From NCBI GenBank assembly GCA_947174735.1, contig CAMWKC010000022.1, forward strand, positions 1-15,500: a DNA stretch of 15,500 nt. The letters are read 5' to 3'. Shown here one piece after another: positions 7,701 through 13,900 of the stretch (position 1 is its first letter; each line of letters starts with the position of its first letter). The position numbers were made by a program, and so were the translations under genes. The notes beneath the pieces are model-generated. The model saw only the letters and a program-made list of their open reading frames with translations, was not told the origin of the DNA and did not search any database. The DNA comes from an uncultured Porphyromonadaceae bacterium. Lineage in GTDB: Bacteria > Bacteroidota > Bacteroidia > Bacteroidales > Muribaculaceae.

Positions 7701-9450
7701 CCATGTTACGTCTGTAACCGAATGTTGTGTCATCGCCATTTGCGTCAAATGACTGGAAAAGACTGAATTCCTCCTTTGTCGGTACCATCTCGAAAGGAAG
7801 CGGCATGGCGTTGCCAAGCAACAGACTGAGTGAAGCAGGTTCTGAAGTAAGACCGTTGGCCGAAGCTGTCACACCGATACTGAGACGGCTGAGGTCGCGG
7901 TCTGTATCAAGACGGAACGAACATTCGGTAAGGAGAGTATCATTAATTTTGACGCCGTTCTCAAACACATCATAAGTTACGGCAGCTGTATCAACAAAAC
8001 CGTTGTTTATTCCTTTAGCACCCACCGGCTCCCATGTCAGAAGCCCGTTCTCGGCTTTGAGCATTGTTGGTGTACAGGGTATATCATTTCCTAAGCAGAG
8101 AACTGATTTGCGTGCAGGACTCGATTTATCACCGATTTTAGCGGTAACAGTGGTCTCGTGCACACCTTCTGTACCTTCATAAGCAAAAGTACGACTCTCG
8201 CCTACGGGTACTTCGGTATCGAATACCACATTGCCGTCAACTTCAAAGACCATACGCACCTGAGGCTGCTCTATAGGCAGTCGTCCGTAGGTCAGTTCAG
8301 GAGCTGTTATGGTGATATTACCTGTCAGGGCAGCACCGGTAAAATCGAAAATAGCCTCAGCCGGCATGGCAGGAGCTTCAAGTTCGGCATACGGGTCGGT
8401 GCAGCACAACAGGGACAGATAAGGATTATCGGGATAAAGCGAGGCGCTCTCGGTGACGCTGTAAGTCTCATCGTCAATAAAGAGAAGCTTTATCGACTCA
8501 GTGAACTCATCAGGATAACAGGCCACAAATGAGCGGTCGAGCGGACTGTAAGTCATGGCTGTGGCCGTCTGATAGCGTACCAGAGTATAATCCTCGTCAA
8601 CGGTACCCATTTCTATCAGAGAGTCAGTAGCCTGATCGATAGTAAAGACTTGATTATAGTAATCGAATACATAAATTTGTGTATCCGCAGGGTTATACAC
8701 TATAGAACCAAGGAAATTATTGCGCGACAGAAGACCGTGCGACTGAACAGCAAAGCCGTCGGACGGGTCAATGGTGGCATAAAGACCGAATGAATAGGTT
8801 GACTGGTCAAGTGACAGGATGTGGAACATATCCTTGTCCGGATCGTATGTCATACTATAGGCGTAAGCAGCATAATCTTCACCGAAATAGATAGGTGTAA
8901 GCTCATCGCCTGTAGCAAGATCGACACGACGCCAGATGATATTCTCTACCTGTGCACCCGCAACTATAGAGGTAAGTACATCAGCAATATAGAGTATACC
9001 ATTACGTATGGCACCGCCCTGAATATCGTAATTCTGTATATCAGCCAGATAGGAACCGCTAAACATATTCTCCACCTTTCCCGACACAGGGTCTATCTCG
9101 CCCCAGTAAGATTGTGAAGCTGACTGTATGCCTCTGAATGAAGCTACCACGCCGCAGAGTGAGCCTCGCGGCTGGGCGACAGGAAGGCCCATAGGTGCTT
9201 TTGAAGCCGGACGGACGCGCATCAGGCCGCTTTCAGGACTACCGGGAATGTTTGAAAGTTGAGTAACTCCTGAAGCCGCCCGCAGACGCTGCGGTAAGGT
9301 ATGAACAGGGCGACCGAGCGCCTCAGTCGTCACCGAGGCGTTTCGGGCGGAAGTAGCAGCACGGGAATGTGCCTGCACATCGGTAGTTAGCGAAGCGCAC
9401 AGAAGTGTACTGCTAAGACTCCAACCCACAAAATTGAAAAATTGTCTCAT
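4750..9450 (-). CDS. Giant secreted multidomain protein (FnIII, jelly-roll, CARDB) with T9SS-like tail, paralogue 2
   Basis: A 1566-residue protein homologous along its length to the gene that follows it on the minus strand. It has a signal peptide (about 1-27, ending near VQAH), then an Arg/Ala/Pro-rich segment (about 28-95) that the paralogue lacks. After this come a propeller-like region (about 95-355), Ig-like (360-454), FnIII (455-547), jelly roll (548-707), Ig-like (708-807), FnIII (808-905), jelly roll (911-1076), CARDB-like (1077-1190), and an FnIII domain split by a third jelly roll (about 1217-1422, ending AMIDDLVYTPA). The T9SS-like tail occupies about 1500-1566 (YAVDGKLM, GVYIVKAGN, KVMVK). 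Export by the type IX system is inferred from the tail. No catalytic residues were recognised, so the function is unknown; surface binding of glycans or proteins is plausible. It is the first gene of the leftward pair and has a promoter candidate about 120 bases upstream. Confidence 0.85.
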   Translation of the reverse strand: MRQFFNFVGWSLSSTLLCASLTTDVQAHSRAATSARNASVTTEALGRPVHTLPQRLRAASGVTQLSNIPGSPESGLMRVRPASKAPMGLPVAQPRGSLCGVVASFRGIQSASQSYWGEIDPVSGKVENMFSGSYLADIQNYDIQGGAIRNGILYIADVLTSIVAGAQVENIIWRRVDLATGDELTPIYFGEDYAAYAYSMTYDPDKDMFHILSLDQSTYSFGLYATIDPSDGFAVQSHGLLSRNNFLGSIVYNPADTQIYVFDYYNQVFTIDQATDSLIEMGTVDEDYTLVRYQTATAMTYSPLDRSFVACYPDEFTESIKLLFIDDETYSVTESASLYPDNPYLSLLCCTDPYAELEAPAMPAEAIFDFTGAALTGNITITAPELTYGRLPIEQPQVRMVFEVDGNVVFDTEVPVGESRTFAYEGTEGVHETTVTAKIGDKSSPARKSVLCLGNDIPCTPTMLKAENGLLTWEPVGAKGINNGFVDTAAVTYDVFENGVKINDTLLTECSFRLDTDRDLSRLSIGVTASANGLTSEPASLSLLLGNAMPLPFEMVPTKEEFSLFQSFDANGDDTTFGYRRNMDTGDYYVGIDISSTSGADDWLFLPLLAFDKPETLYNLSFSYSNLTRYEVTENLSVYIGRSADPQSMTQLIYSGQNLYEPSPITISQRFALPEAGDYYVGFHCTSRNSYGVVIGNFRVESLEGYSAQAPATPEVSAKAAPAGALKADVTIKAPVVDLVGNALDADDMITYTVTCGEATSKLDLLPGTSGEVSVDVPASGYNSFSVIGTNSKGEGISTNHRLYVGIDRPLAPRNIRYSTSADNMTITMTWDKPEAVGENGGYVDVDNLEYRIYVVEGVAYNHVGTTRECSYSYTVPTTPQHQYHIGPAAINEMGESRYSLFTRETLGTPNPIPLVENFSSNGFAYEPVSYTMSGEFINSFVESIGSVLSMGTGVSTDFNSGGLVIFNTGSVPTKAELVFPKVTTSASQKTGFKLRWLDWKYTPTFSLWARRYGAETLVKLADFEAERPEQGTWKEDIVVLSDGFDDASWVEFRVHADLSTEAKEYGFIDAYELLQNVENDLKVASVTGVTEATVGDEVNFHVRVINAGLEVMNGSLTTTVTDAAGNVLLSESDNIRRLQSNREYLKNVSFDIQAEYLANAPLTVTATVEADEDEVPENDTLSARLEIKAHEAPVVTDLTAERTVNNTVDLAWSEPDLTFGGNDGFEMAEPFVVADYIGQWRNIDFDGRTCWIVNGLEWPNNREPSAWMTIDAEALNIMGDARLAPHSGSQYLMARSCEYDEESGDGMVQASDWLVSPEVAGGTEVTFWLGSISVDYTEYVEVWWSATEPEFDPYVPVTPDENGSVQSSSTNGSFKRLRTFSKSGDEGWEFVNFTLPAEARYFALRYASFDSFGAMIDDLVYTPARLFSWEVAGYKVLRTVDGIQETIADDVQSTSWTDNNPVNGVASYNVITTVLNNGFRKDGPRSNTASVGSALVDDLRALEGVYGVTGAIVAEGLTGQALAIYAVDGKLMQYVNLTSDRQSIPMPSGVYIVKAGNALAKVMVK

Positions 9451-9479
9451 GAGAAAAGAAAAATAAGTGTTTTGGATGT

Positions 9480-9552
9480 GACTTCCCTATGAAGTCGGTT
9501 GGTTGAAAAAAAATGGTAAACAAAAACATACGGAACCTCCCGCTGTAAGCGG
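9480..9552 (-). other. Leader hairpins of the secreted-protein mRNA
   Basis: Two small stems lie between the proposed transcription start and the ATG at 9450. GACTTC (9480-9485) pairs with GAAGTC (9491-9496) around a 5-base loop, and CCGCT (9540-9544) pairs with AGCGG (9548-9552) around a 3-base loop. They may affect stability or translation of a long-leader mRNA. No known riboswitch class was recognised, and stems this short may be incidental. Confidence 0.3.
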
Positions 9553-9569
9553 CGGAATGCACCTTTTCG

Positions 9570-9600
9570 CAAAGGTATATAAAACCTTGCTATATTGCAA
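9570..9600 (-). promoter_or_regulatory. Bacteroidota-type promoter of the secreted-protein operon
   Basis: Read on the minus strand there is TACCTTTG (complement of 9570-9577), matching the Bacteroidota -7 consensus TAnnTTTG. A TTG (complement of 9598-9600) lies 20 bases upstream of it, a suitable spacing for the -33 element. This predicts a start near 9563 and a leader of about 110 bases before the ATG at 9450. The assignment rests on the consensus only. Confidence 0.6.
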
Positions 9601-9762
9601 GACATTTTATAAAGTAAATGACCGATTTAACACGTTTTAATAATATTACTATATGATACATACATAAAAATAAGGCGTCATTTAGCTATATTATAAAGTT
9701 CCTACCGAGGTAATATTGCCGAAAGGATAAGTAAAGAGTATGATTATATGGGAGGGAATGTG

Positions 9763-9770
9763 TAATTTTG
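9763..9770 (+). promoter_or_regulatory. -7 promoter element of the MATE transporter gene
   Basis: TAATTTTG matches the Bacteroidota -7 consensus TAnnTTTG and lies 35 bases before the ATG at 9806, predicting a short leader of about 30 bases. No convincing TTG-type -33 element was found 19-21 bases upstream, so this would be a weak or activator-assisted promoter if real. Confidence 0.5.
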
Positions 9771-9805
9771 CACTCTGAAACGATACCCACATCTGTACAT
9801 CTGAT

Positions 9806-11227
9806 ATGTTACGCCCATCGAAGGTAGGAAGTACGGCGCACCGCGTCAATATCTGGAACACATACAAAGAGGCATATATAGGATTGCTTCGTCTCGGCTT
9901 ACCGGTACTGGTGACTCAGGTCGGTATCATTGTGGTCAGTTTTGCTGACACCATGATGGTAGGTGCGTATGGTCTTGACGAACTTGCTGCCGCTGCTTTT
10001 GTCAATAGCTTCTTCATGGTGGCGGTAGTGATGCAGATAGGTTTCGCCGGCGGTATTACTCCACTTATAGGTGCCCTTTACAGTAAAGGCAAACGACATG
10101 AGGCAGGGCGTACGCTACGTGCCGGTCTGCAGGTCAATACGTTGGTATCGGTGTTCTTTATGGCACTGATGGGCACGCTTTATTTTTTTATCGATTGCTT
10201 CGGTCAGCCGGAGGAATTACTGCCTCTGATACGTCCTTACTATCTGGTCGTACTTAGCTCACTGCTGCCGATGGCTATATTCAACTGTTGTCAGCAGACG
10301 GCTAACGGCACCACTGACACAGCTATGCCAATGTGGCTGATATTAAGCGCTAATGTGCTCAACATCATGGGTAACTATGCTCTTATATTCGGTAATTTCG
10401 GCTGTCCTCGTCTCGGGCTGCTCGGCGCCGGACTATCTACTCTTACAGCACGTGCCTTAGCATGTATAGGTATATTGATTTGTTTCAGTCACAGACAGCG
10501 TTATCGTGACTACTGGCAGGGAGTGTGTGATTCTTCTGCAGGCATAGGAGCTTTACGGCGTGAAGTGTGGGTTACGTCCTATCCGGTCGGTATTCAGAGC
10601 GGAGTGGAATGTGCTCTGTGGAGTCTCGGTGCTGTGGTGTCAGGCTGGTTCGGTAAAGTACAGTTAGCATCGTATCAGGTAGTCAACACAATAGCTCAGT
10701 TAGGATTTATGATATATCTGAGTGTAGGTACTGCCACCTCAATCAAGGTAGCGAATTGCACCGGACTGCGTGATGTCACCGGTATAAGACGTATTGCTTC
10801 CGCGGGATTACATCTTAACCTGTTATTAGGTACATTGGCTTCAGTGGCATTCATAATATGGACACGTCCTCTGATACATCTGTTCAGTCCTGATGAATCG
10901 GTCATACTTTCAGCCATGGCACTTATAGTGCCGCTGGTAATCTATCAGTATGGTGACGCGGTTCAGATAACATACGCAAACGCATTGCGCGGCACAAGTG
11001 AGGTCCAACCGCTTCTATGGATAGCCGTAATCAGCTATCTTGTCATCGGCGCACCGCTTATGCTTCTGTTAGCTGTCGGTGCGGATATGGGCAACATAGG
11101 CGTGTATTACAGTTTTTCTGGTGCTCTGCTGAGTGCCTCACTGCTGTTATGGTATGCTTTTATGCGTGTCTGTCGACGGAAAGAACAGCTCTGGCAACCT
11201 TTTGTCAAGACCGTAAGTTATGACTGA
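9806..11227 (+). CDS. MATE-family multidrug/cation antiporter (NorM-like)
   Basis: A 473-residue integral inner-membrane protein with about 12 hydrophobic segments, the normal MATE length and topology. MATE proteins export drugs or metabolites in exchange for Na+ or H+. Acidic positions known to matter in NorM are recognisable: Asp48 in FADTMMVG (TM1), Glu268 in SGVECALW (TM7) and Asp384 in YGDAVQ (TM10). These correspond to Asp36, Glu255 and Asp371 of Vibrio cholerae NorM by motif matching, not by a computed alignment. The ANGTTDTAMP and ALRGTSE loop motifs are also typical. The start at 9806 gives a short cytoplasmic N-terminus before TM1. It is transcribed divergently from the secreted-protein operon and followed by a 12-bp inverted repeat and then parA. 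The substrate cannot be told from sequence, so no gene symbol is given. Confidence 0.93.
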   Translation: MLRPSKVGSTAHRVNIWNTYKEAYIGLLRLGLPVLVTQVGIIVVSFADTMMVGAYGLDELAAAAFVNSFFMVAVVMQIGFAGGITPLIGALYSKGKRHEAGRTLRAGLQVNTLVSVFFMALMGTLYFFIDCFGQPEELLPLIRPYYLVVLSSLLPMAIFNCCQQTANGTTDTAMPMWLILSANVLNIMGNYALIFGNFGCPRLGLLGAGLSTLTARALACIGILICFSHRQRYRDYWQGVCDSSAGIGALRREVWVTSYPVGIQSGVECALWSLGAVVSGWFGKVQLASYQVVNTIAQLGFMIYLSVGTATSIKVANCTGLRDVTGIRRIASAGLHLNLLLGTLASVAFIIWTRPLIHLFSPDESVILSAMALIVPLVIYQYGDAVQITYANALRGTSEVQPLLWIAVISYLVIGAPLMLLLAVGADMGNIGVYYSFSGALLSASLLLWYAFMRVCRRKEQLWQPFVKTVSYD

Positions 11228-11247
11228 TGCAAATAAGTTTTCGACAA

Positions 11248-11279
11248 TTCACACTATTTAAGATAAAAAATAGTGTGAA
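11248..11279. repeat. Perfect 12-bp inverted repeat between the MATE gene and parA
   Basis: TTCACACTATTT (11248-11259) and AAATAGTGTGAA (11268-11279) are exact reverse complements with an 8-base loop. The repeat begins 21 bases after the MATE stop codon and its right arm reaches the -33 region of the proposed parA promoter. It could be a terminator for the transporter mRNA, although no T-run follows on the plus strand, or an operator for the parAB operon. It does not resemble canonical parS, which has a CACGTG centre. Confidence 0.7.
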
Positions 11280-11295
11280 AACGGGAGATAAAGAT

Positions 11296-11303
11296 TAGTT
11301 TTG
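11296..11303 (+). promoter_or_regulatory. -7 promoter element of the parAB operon
   Basis: TAGTTTTG matches the Bacteroidota -7 consensus TAnnTTTG and lies 43 bases before the parA ATG. The matching -33 region (about 11272-11277) contains only TGTG and lies within the right arm of the 12-bp inverted repeat, so a protein bound to that repeat would be placed to affect transcription. This is based on the consensus only. Confidence 0.5.
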
Positions 11304-11346
11304 CAAGTTAAAATCAAAGAGAGAGTATAAAGAGAGAATAATAAGC

Positions 11347-12117
11347 ATGGGTAAAATCATTGCAATAGCCAACCAGAAAGGTGGAGTGGGTAAAACCACA
11401 ACAGCCTTCAACCTGGCCGCATGTCTGGCCCTTGAAGGAAAAAAAGTGCTTCTTGTAGATGCCGACCCACAGGCTAACGCCACCTCAGGTATAGGGGTGG
11501 ACTCGAGTGAAGTAACCTCGACTGTCTATGAGTGTCTTGTCGACGGTGTAGCCGTTGCCGAGGCAGTGGTACCCACACAGATTGAAGGCCTCAACCTACT
11601 GTCTTCGCGTATAGACCTTGTCGGTGCCGAAGTGGAGCTGATGAACAGCAACGACCGTGAACGCACGTTGTCAAAGGTACTCGCACCTGTAAAAGACGAC
11701 TACGACTATATAATTATAGATTGCAGTCCTTCGCTGGGTCTTATAACCATCAATGCCTTGACAGCTGCAGATTCGGTTATTATACCTGTACAGGCCGAAT
11801 ATTTCGCATTGGAGGGTATATCACAACTTCTCAATACTATAAGAATTATAAAGAGCCGCTTGCGTCCGTCGCTGGAAATAGAAGGATTTCTGTTGACCAT
11901 GTATGATGCGCGTCTGCGTCTCGCCAATCAGATATACGAAGAACTGAAAGGACACTTTGACGACAATGTATTTGACACAGTGATACCACGTAACATCAAA
12001 CTTAGCGAAAGTCCGAGTCATGGTGTGCCTGTGGTGCTCTATGATCCTGACAGTCGCGGGTCTATAGCCTACGAGCAACTGGCACGTGAGATAATAGCCC
12101 GTAGTCGTCGTAAGTAA
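11347..12117 (+). CDS. parA: Chromosome-partitioning ATPase ParA (Soj)
   Basis: A 256-residue cytoplasmic ATPase of the ParA/MinD superfamily that dimerises on DNA with ATP and works with ParB to segregate chromosome origins. The deviant Walker A motif is KGGVGKTT at residues 11-18 with signature Lys11 and Lys16. DADPQAN (38-44) and the Walker B-like strand YIIIDCSPSLG follow. There is no N-terminal helix-turn-helix, so it is the short chromosomal Soj type rather than the long plasmid P1/F type. The start at 11347 puts the Walker motif at the usual distance from the N-terminus, with purine-rich sequence (agagagaataataag) upstream. parB follows after 63 bases without a visible terminator, so the two are probably co-transcribed. 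Isoleucine codons are mostly ATA. Confidence 0.96.
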   Translation: MGKIIAIANQKGGVGKTTTAFNLAACLALEGKKVLLVDADPQANATSGIGVDSSEVTSTVYECLVDGVAVAEAVVPTQIEGLNLLSSRIDLVGAEVELMNSNDRERTLSKVLAPVKDDYDYIIIDCSPSLGLITINALTAADSVIIPVQAEYFALEGISQLLNTIRIIKSRLRPSLEIEGFLLTMYDARLRLANQIYEELKGHFDDNVFDTVIPRNIKLSESPSHGVPVVLYDPDSRGSIAYEQLAREIIARSRRK

Positions 12118-12180
12118 TCTCCTCCTTTCCATAAACACAGTGATAGCATACAAACAGTCTGACACCCTGACCCCATAACG

Positions 12181-13074
12181 ATGATAAAACGTAACGCACT
12201 CGGCCGTGGCTTAGATTCGCTCATCTCTATTAAGGAGGTGCGAACTGATGGCTCATCGGCTATCAGTGAGATAGAGTTAGACAATATTCACCCCAACCCT
12301 GCCCAGCCGCGAACCACCTTCGATGAAGATGCTCTCTCGGAACTGGCTGTGTCAATACGCGAGTTGGGAGTGATACAGCCGCTGTCGCTGCGCCGCCTCG
12401 ACGACGGTTCTTATCAGATTATAGCCGGTGAGCGTCGCTGGCGTGCCGCCCGTATGGCCGGCCTGCGCACCGTGCCGGCCTATATAAGAGAGGCTTCCGA
12501 TACAGAAGTGACCGAGATGGCTCTTATCGAAAACATACAGCGTGAGAACCTGAATGCTATAGAAGTAGCTCTTGCTTTCCGTATGCTTATCGACAAGTAC
12601 AATCTCACGCAGGAACGCCTTTCAGCACGTCTGGGTAAGACCCGTGTGACCATAGCCAATCATCTGCGCCTGCTGAAACTACCTGCTGAGATACAGCTTG
12701 GTCTGCGTGACGGCAAGCTGGAGATGGGACATGCCCGTGCCCTGTTGGCTGTCTCCGATTCGAAGCGTCAGCTTGAACTCTATAATCACATAGTGGAGGA
12801 AGGACTTTCAGTACGCCGTGTCGAGGAACTGGCACGTCAGACTGAAGAAGCTGTGCCTGACAATAAGGAAAAACCGGCCTCGGTAGCTCCTGATGCAGAT
12901 AACGAACGTTATGCCGAAATGTCTCGTCGGCTTTCAGGTTGGCTCCCTTCGCCTGTCAGACTGAAACGTCGTCCTGACGGTAAGGGTTCAATAACTGTAA
13001 AGTTCACCTCTGACGAGGAACTCGAAAACATTATGTCGGTACTGTCACGTCTCGACACTCAGTCTTCTCAATGA
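12181..13074 (+). CDS. parB: Chromosome-partitioning protein ParB (Spo0J), CTP-dependent DNA clamp
   Basis: A 297-residue protein that binds parS sites and spreads along DNA as a CTP-dependent clamp, stimulating the ParA ATPase. The N-terminal GRGLDSLI (8-15) is the typical ParB start, in the region that contacts ParA. The CTP-binding motifs are present: GERRWRA at 83-89 and ENIQREN at 117-123. A helix-turn-helix for parS recognition spans about 142-168 (LTQERLSARLGK ...). A charged linker (about 225-237) leads to a C-terminal dimerisation domain (about 238-297). Length and motif order are normal for the family. Its stop codon overlaps the start of the next gene (ATGA at 13071-13074), suggesting translational coupling. 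No parS site was found in this window, so its targets lie elsewhere or have diverged. Confidence 0.96.
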   Translation: MIKRNALGRGLDSLISIKEVRTDGSSAISEIELDNIHPNPAQPRTTFDEDALSELAVSIRELGVIQPLSLRRLDDGSYQIIAGERRWRAARMAGLRTVPAYIREASDTEVTEMALIENIQRENLNAIEVALAFRMLIDKYNLTQERLSARLGKTRVTIANHLRLLKLPAEIQLGLRDGKLEMGHARALLAVSDSKRQLELYNHIVEEGLSVRRVEELARQTEEAVPDNKEKPASVAPDADNERYAEMSRRLSGWLPSPVRLKRRPDGKGSITVKFTSDEELENIMSVLSRLDTQSSQ

Positions 13075-13844
13075 CGGCCATGCGCATGACCTCCTGTTGT
13101 TGCTCTTCCTCACAGTGTCTGCCGTTATGGCAACGGTTACTGCTGTCGGTGCTATGTGTGTTGTTGGCTGTACCTCCGGCCGATGCTTCGCTGTTAGCTC
13201 AATCGCCGGAAACGGCTGGTGACAGTACAGTATATATGGATGAGAAGGTACTTGTGCCTGTACCCGGTGCTGAGGTAATCAATCAGGGTGATTCCGTACT
13301 TACGGTTGTTGAAGACAGCAGCAATCCTTATCTGCTGAACGGTAAAAAAGAGTTTAACCCTGACCCGACAAGAGCTGTGTGGATGTCGGCTCTGTTTCCC
13401 GGCCTCGGTCAGGTTTACAACCGGCGTTATTGGAAGCTTCCGATAGTAGTGGGTGGTTTTATGGGGCTCGGATATGCAACCTCGTGGAACAATAAGATGC
13501 TCAAGGACTACACACAGGCTTACAGAGATCTTACCGACAGTGACCCGGGTACGAACAGTTACATGAACTTCTTTCCGCCCACTACCAACGAGGGCGATAT
13601 TGATAAAACATGGCTAACTTCGGTAATGCGTTCACGTCGTGACTATTACCGTCGTAATCGCGATCTTTGCATCATCTTTGTAGTAGGTCTCTATCTCCTC
13701 TGTATGGTCGATGCCTACGTCGATGCGTCTTTGGCTCATTTTGATATAAGCGACAATCTGTCAATGGACGTCGCACCGACTATGTTAGGCAGTCCGGTCC
13801 CTTCCAAACCGGCTTTCGGTCTCAACTGGGCCTTTACTTTCTGA
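13071..13844 (+). CDS. DUF5683 domain membrane protein, function unknown
   Basis: A 257-residue protein of the Bacteroidota DUF5683 family. Residues about 22-44 look like a signal peptide or N-terminal anchor (LLLSVLCVLLAV, then ADA). The conserved domain starts at about 96 with NPDPTRAVWMSALFPGLGQV and continues YNRRYWKLP (116-124), a hydrophobic segment about 123-138, an aromatic and polar stretch, then DYYRRNRDL (191-199) with a second hydrophobic segment (199-214) ending in VDAYVDA. The ATG overlaps the parB stop by 4 bases, and in-frame ATGs also occur at codons 4 and 6. The first 16 residues contain four cysteines and may not all be translated. Its place between parB and a lytic transglycosylase hints at an envelope role tied to segregation or division, but that is inference; no biochemical function is known to me. 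Confidence 0.88.
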   Translation: MTAMRMTSCCCSSSQCLPLWQRLLLSVLCVLLAVPPADASLLAQSPETAGDSTVYMDEKVLVPVPGAEVINQGDSVLTVVEDSSNPYLLNGKKEFNPDPTRAVWMSALFPGLGQVYNRRYWKLPIVVGGFMGLGYATSWNNKMLKDYTQAYRDLTDSDPGTNSYMNFFPPTTNEGDIDKTWLTSVMRSRRDYYRRNRDLCIIFVVGLYLLCMVDAYVDASLAHFDISDNLSMDVAPTMLGSPVPSKPAFGLNWAFTF

Positions 13845-13848
13845 TATT

Positions 13849-13863
13849 GTCACACTATGTGAC
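13849..13863. repeat. Short hairpin after the DUF5683 gene
   Basis: GTCACA (13849-13854) and TGTGAC (13858-13863) form a perfect 6-bp stem with a CTA loop, starting 4 bases after the stop codon. No T-run follows, so termination is doubtful and the next gene probably shares the transcript. Its TCACACTAT (13850-13858) also occurs in the left arm of the inverted repeat before parA (11249-11257). Confidence 0.4.
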
Positions 13864-13900
13864 CTCTCTCCACCCCAACACCAAAAAACATCTCTTCGCA

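Larger units (their letters stand above)
9451..9805. other. Divergent intergenic region between the secreted-protein operon and the MATE gene
   Basis: These 355 bases contain no supportable gene. They separate a leftward and a rightward gene and hold outward promoter candidates for both (about 9570-9600 minus, 9763-9770 plus). The left part would be the untranslated leader of the secreted-protein mRNA and contains two small hairpins. The middle (about 9600-9750) is AT-rich, and I saw nothing in it beyond short chance palindromes. Confidence 0.7.

Noticed and set aside
8158..8532. Medium open frames on the plus strand antisense to the 1566-residue protein gene, such as this one
   Set aside because: Odd composition, no family resemblance and no promoter. 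They are shadows of the real minus-strand gene.
9642..9717. AATATTAC (9642-9649) and GTAATATT (9710-9717) inverted pair in the divergent intergenic region
   Set aside because: An eight-base AT-rich match 60 bases apart is expected by chance in such sequence and coincides with no promoter element.
9806..11227. Idea that the MATE gene belongs to the par operon
   Set aside because: A 119-base gap with a 12-bp inverted repeat and a separate -7 element precedes parA, so independent transcription is more likely.
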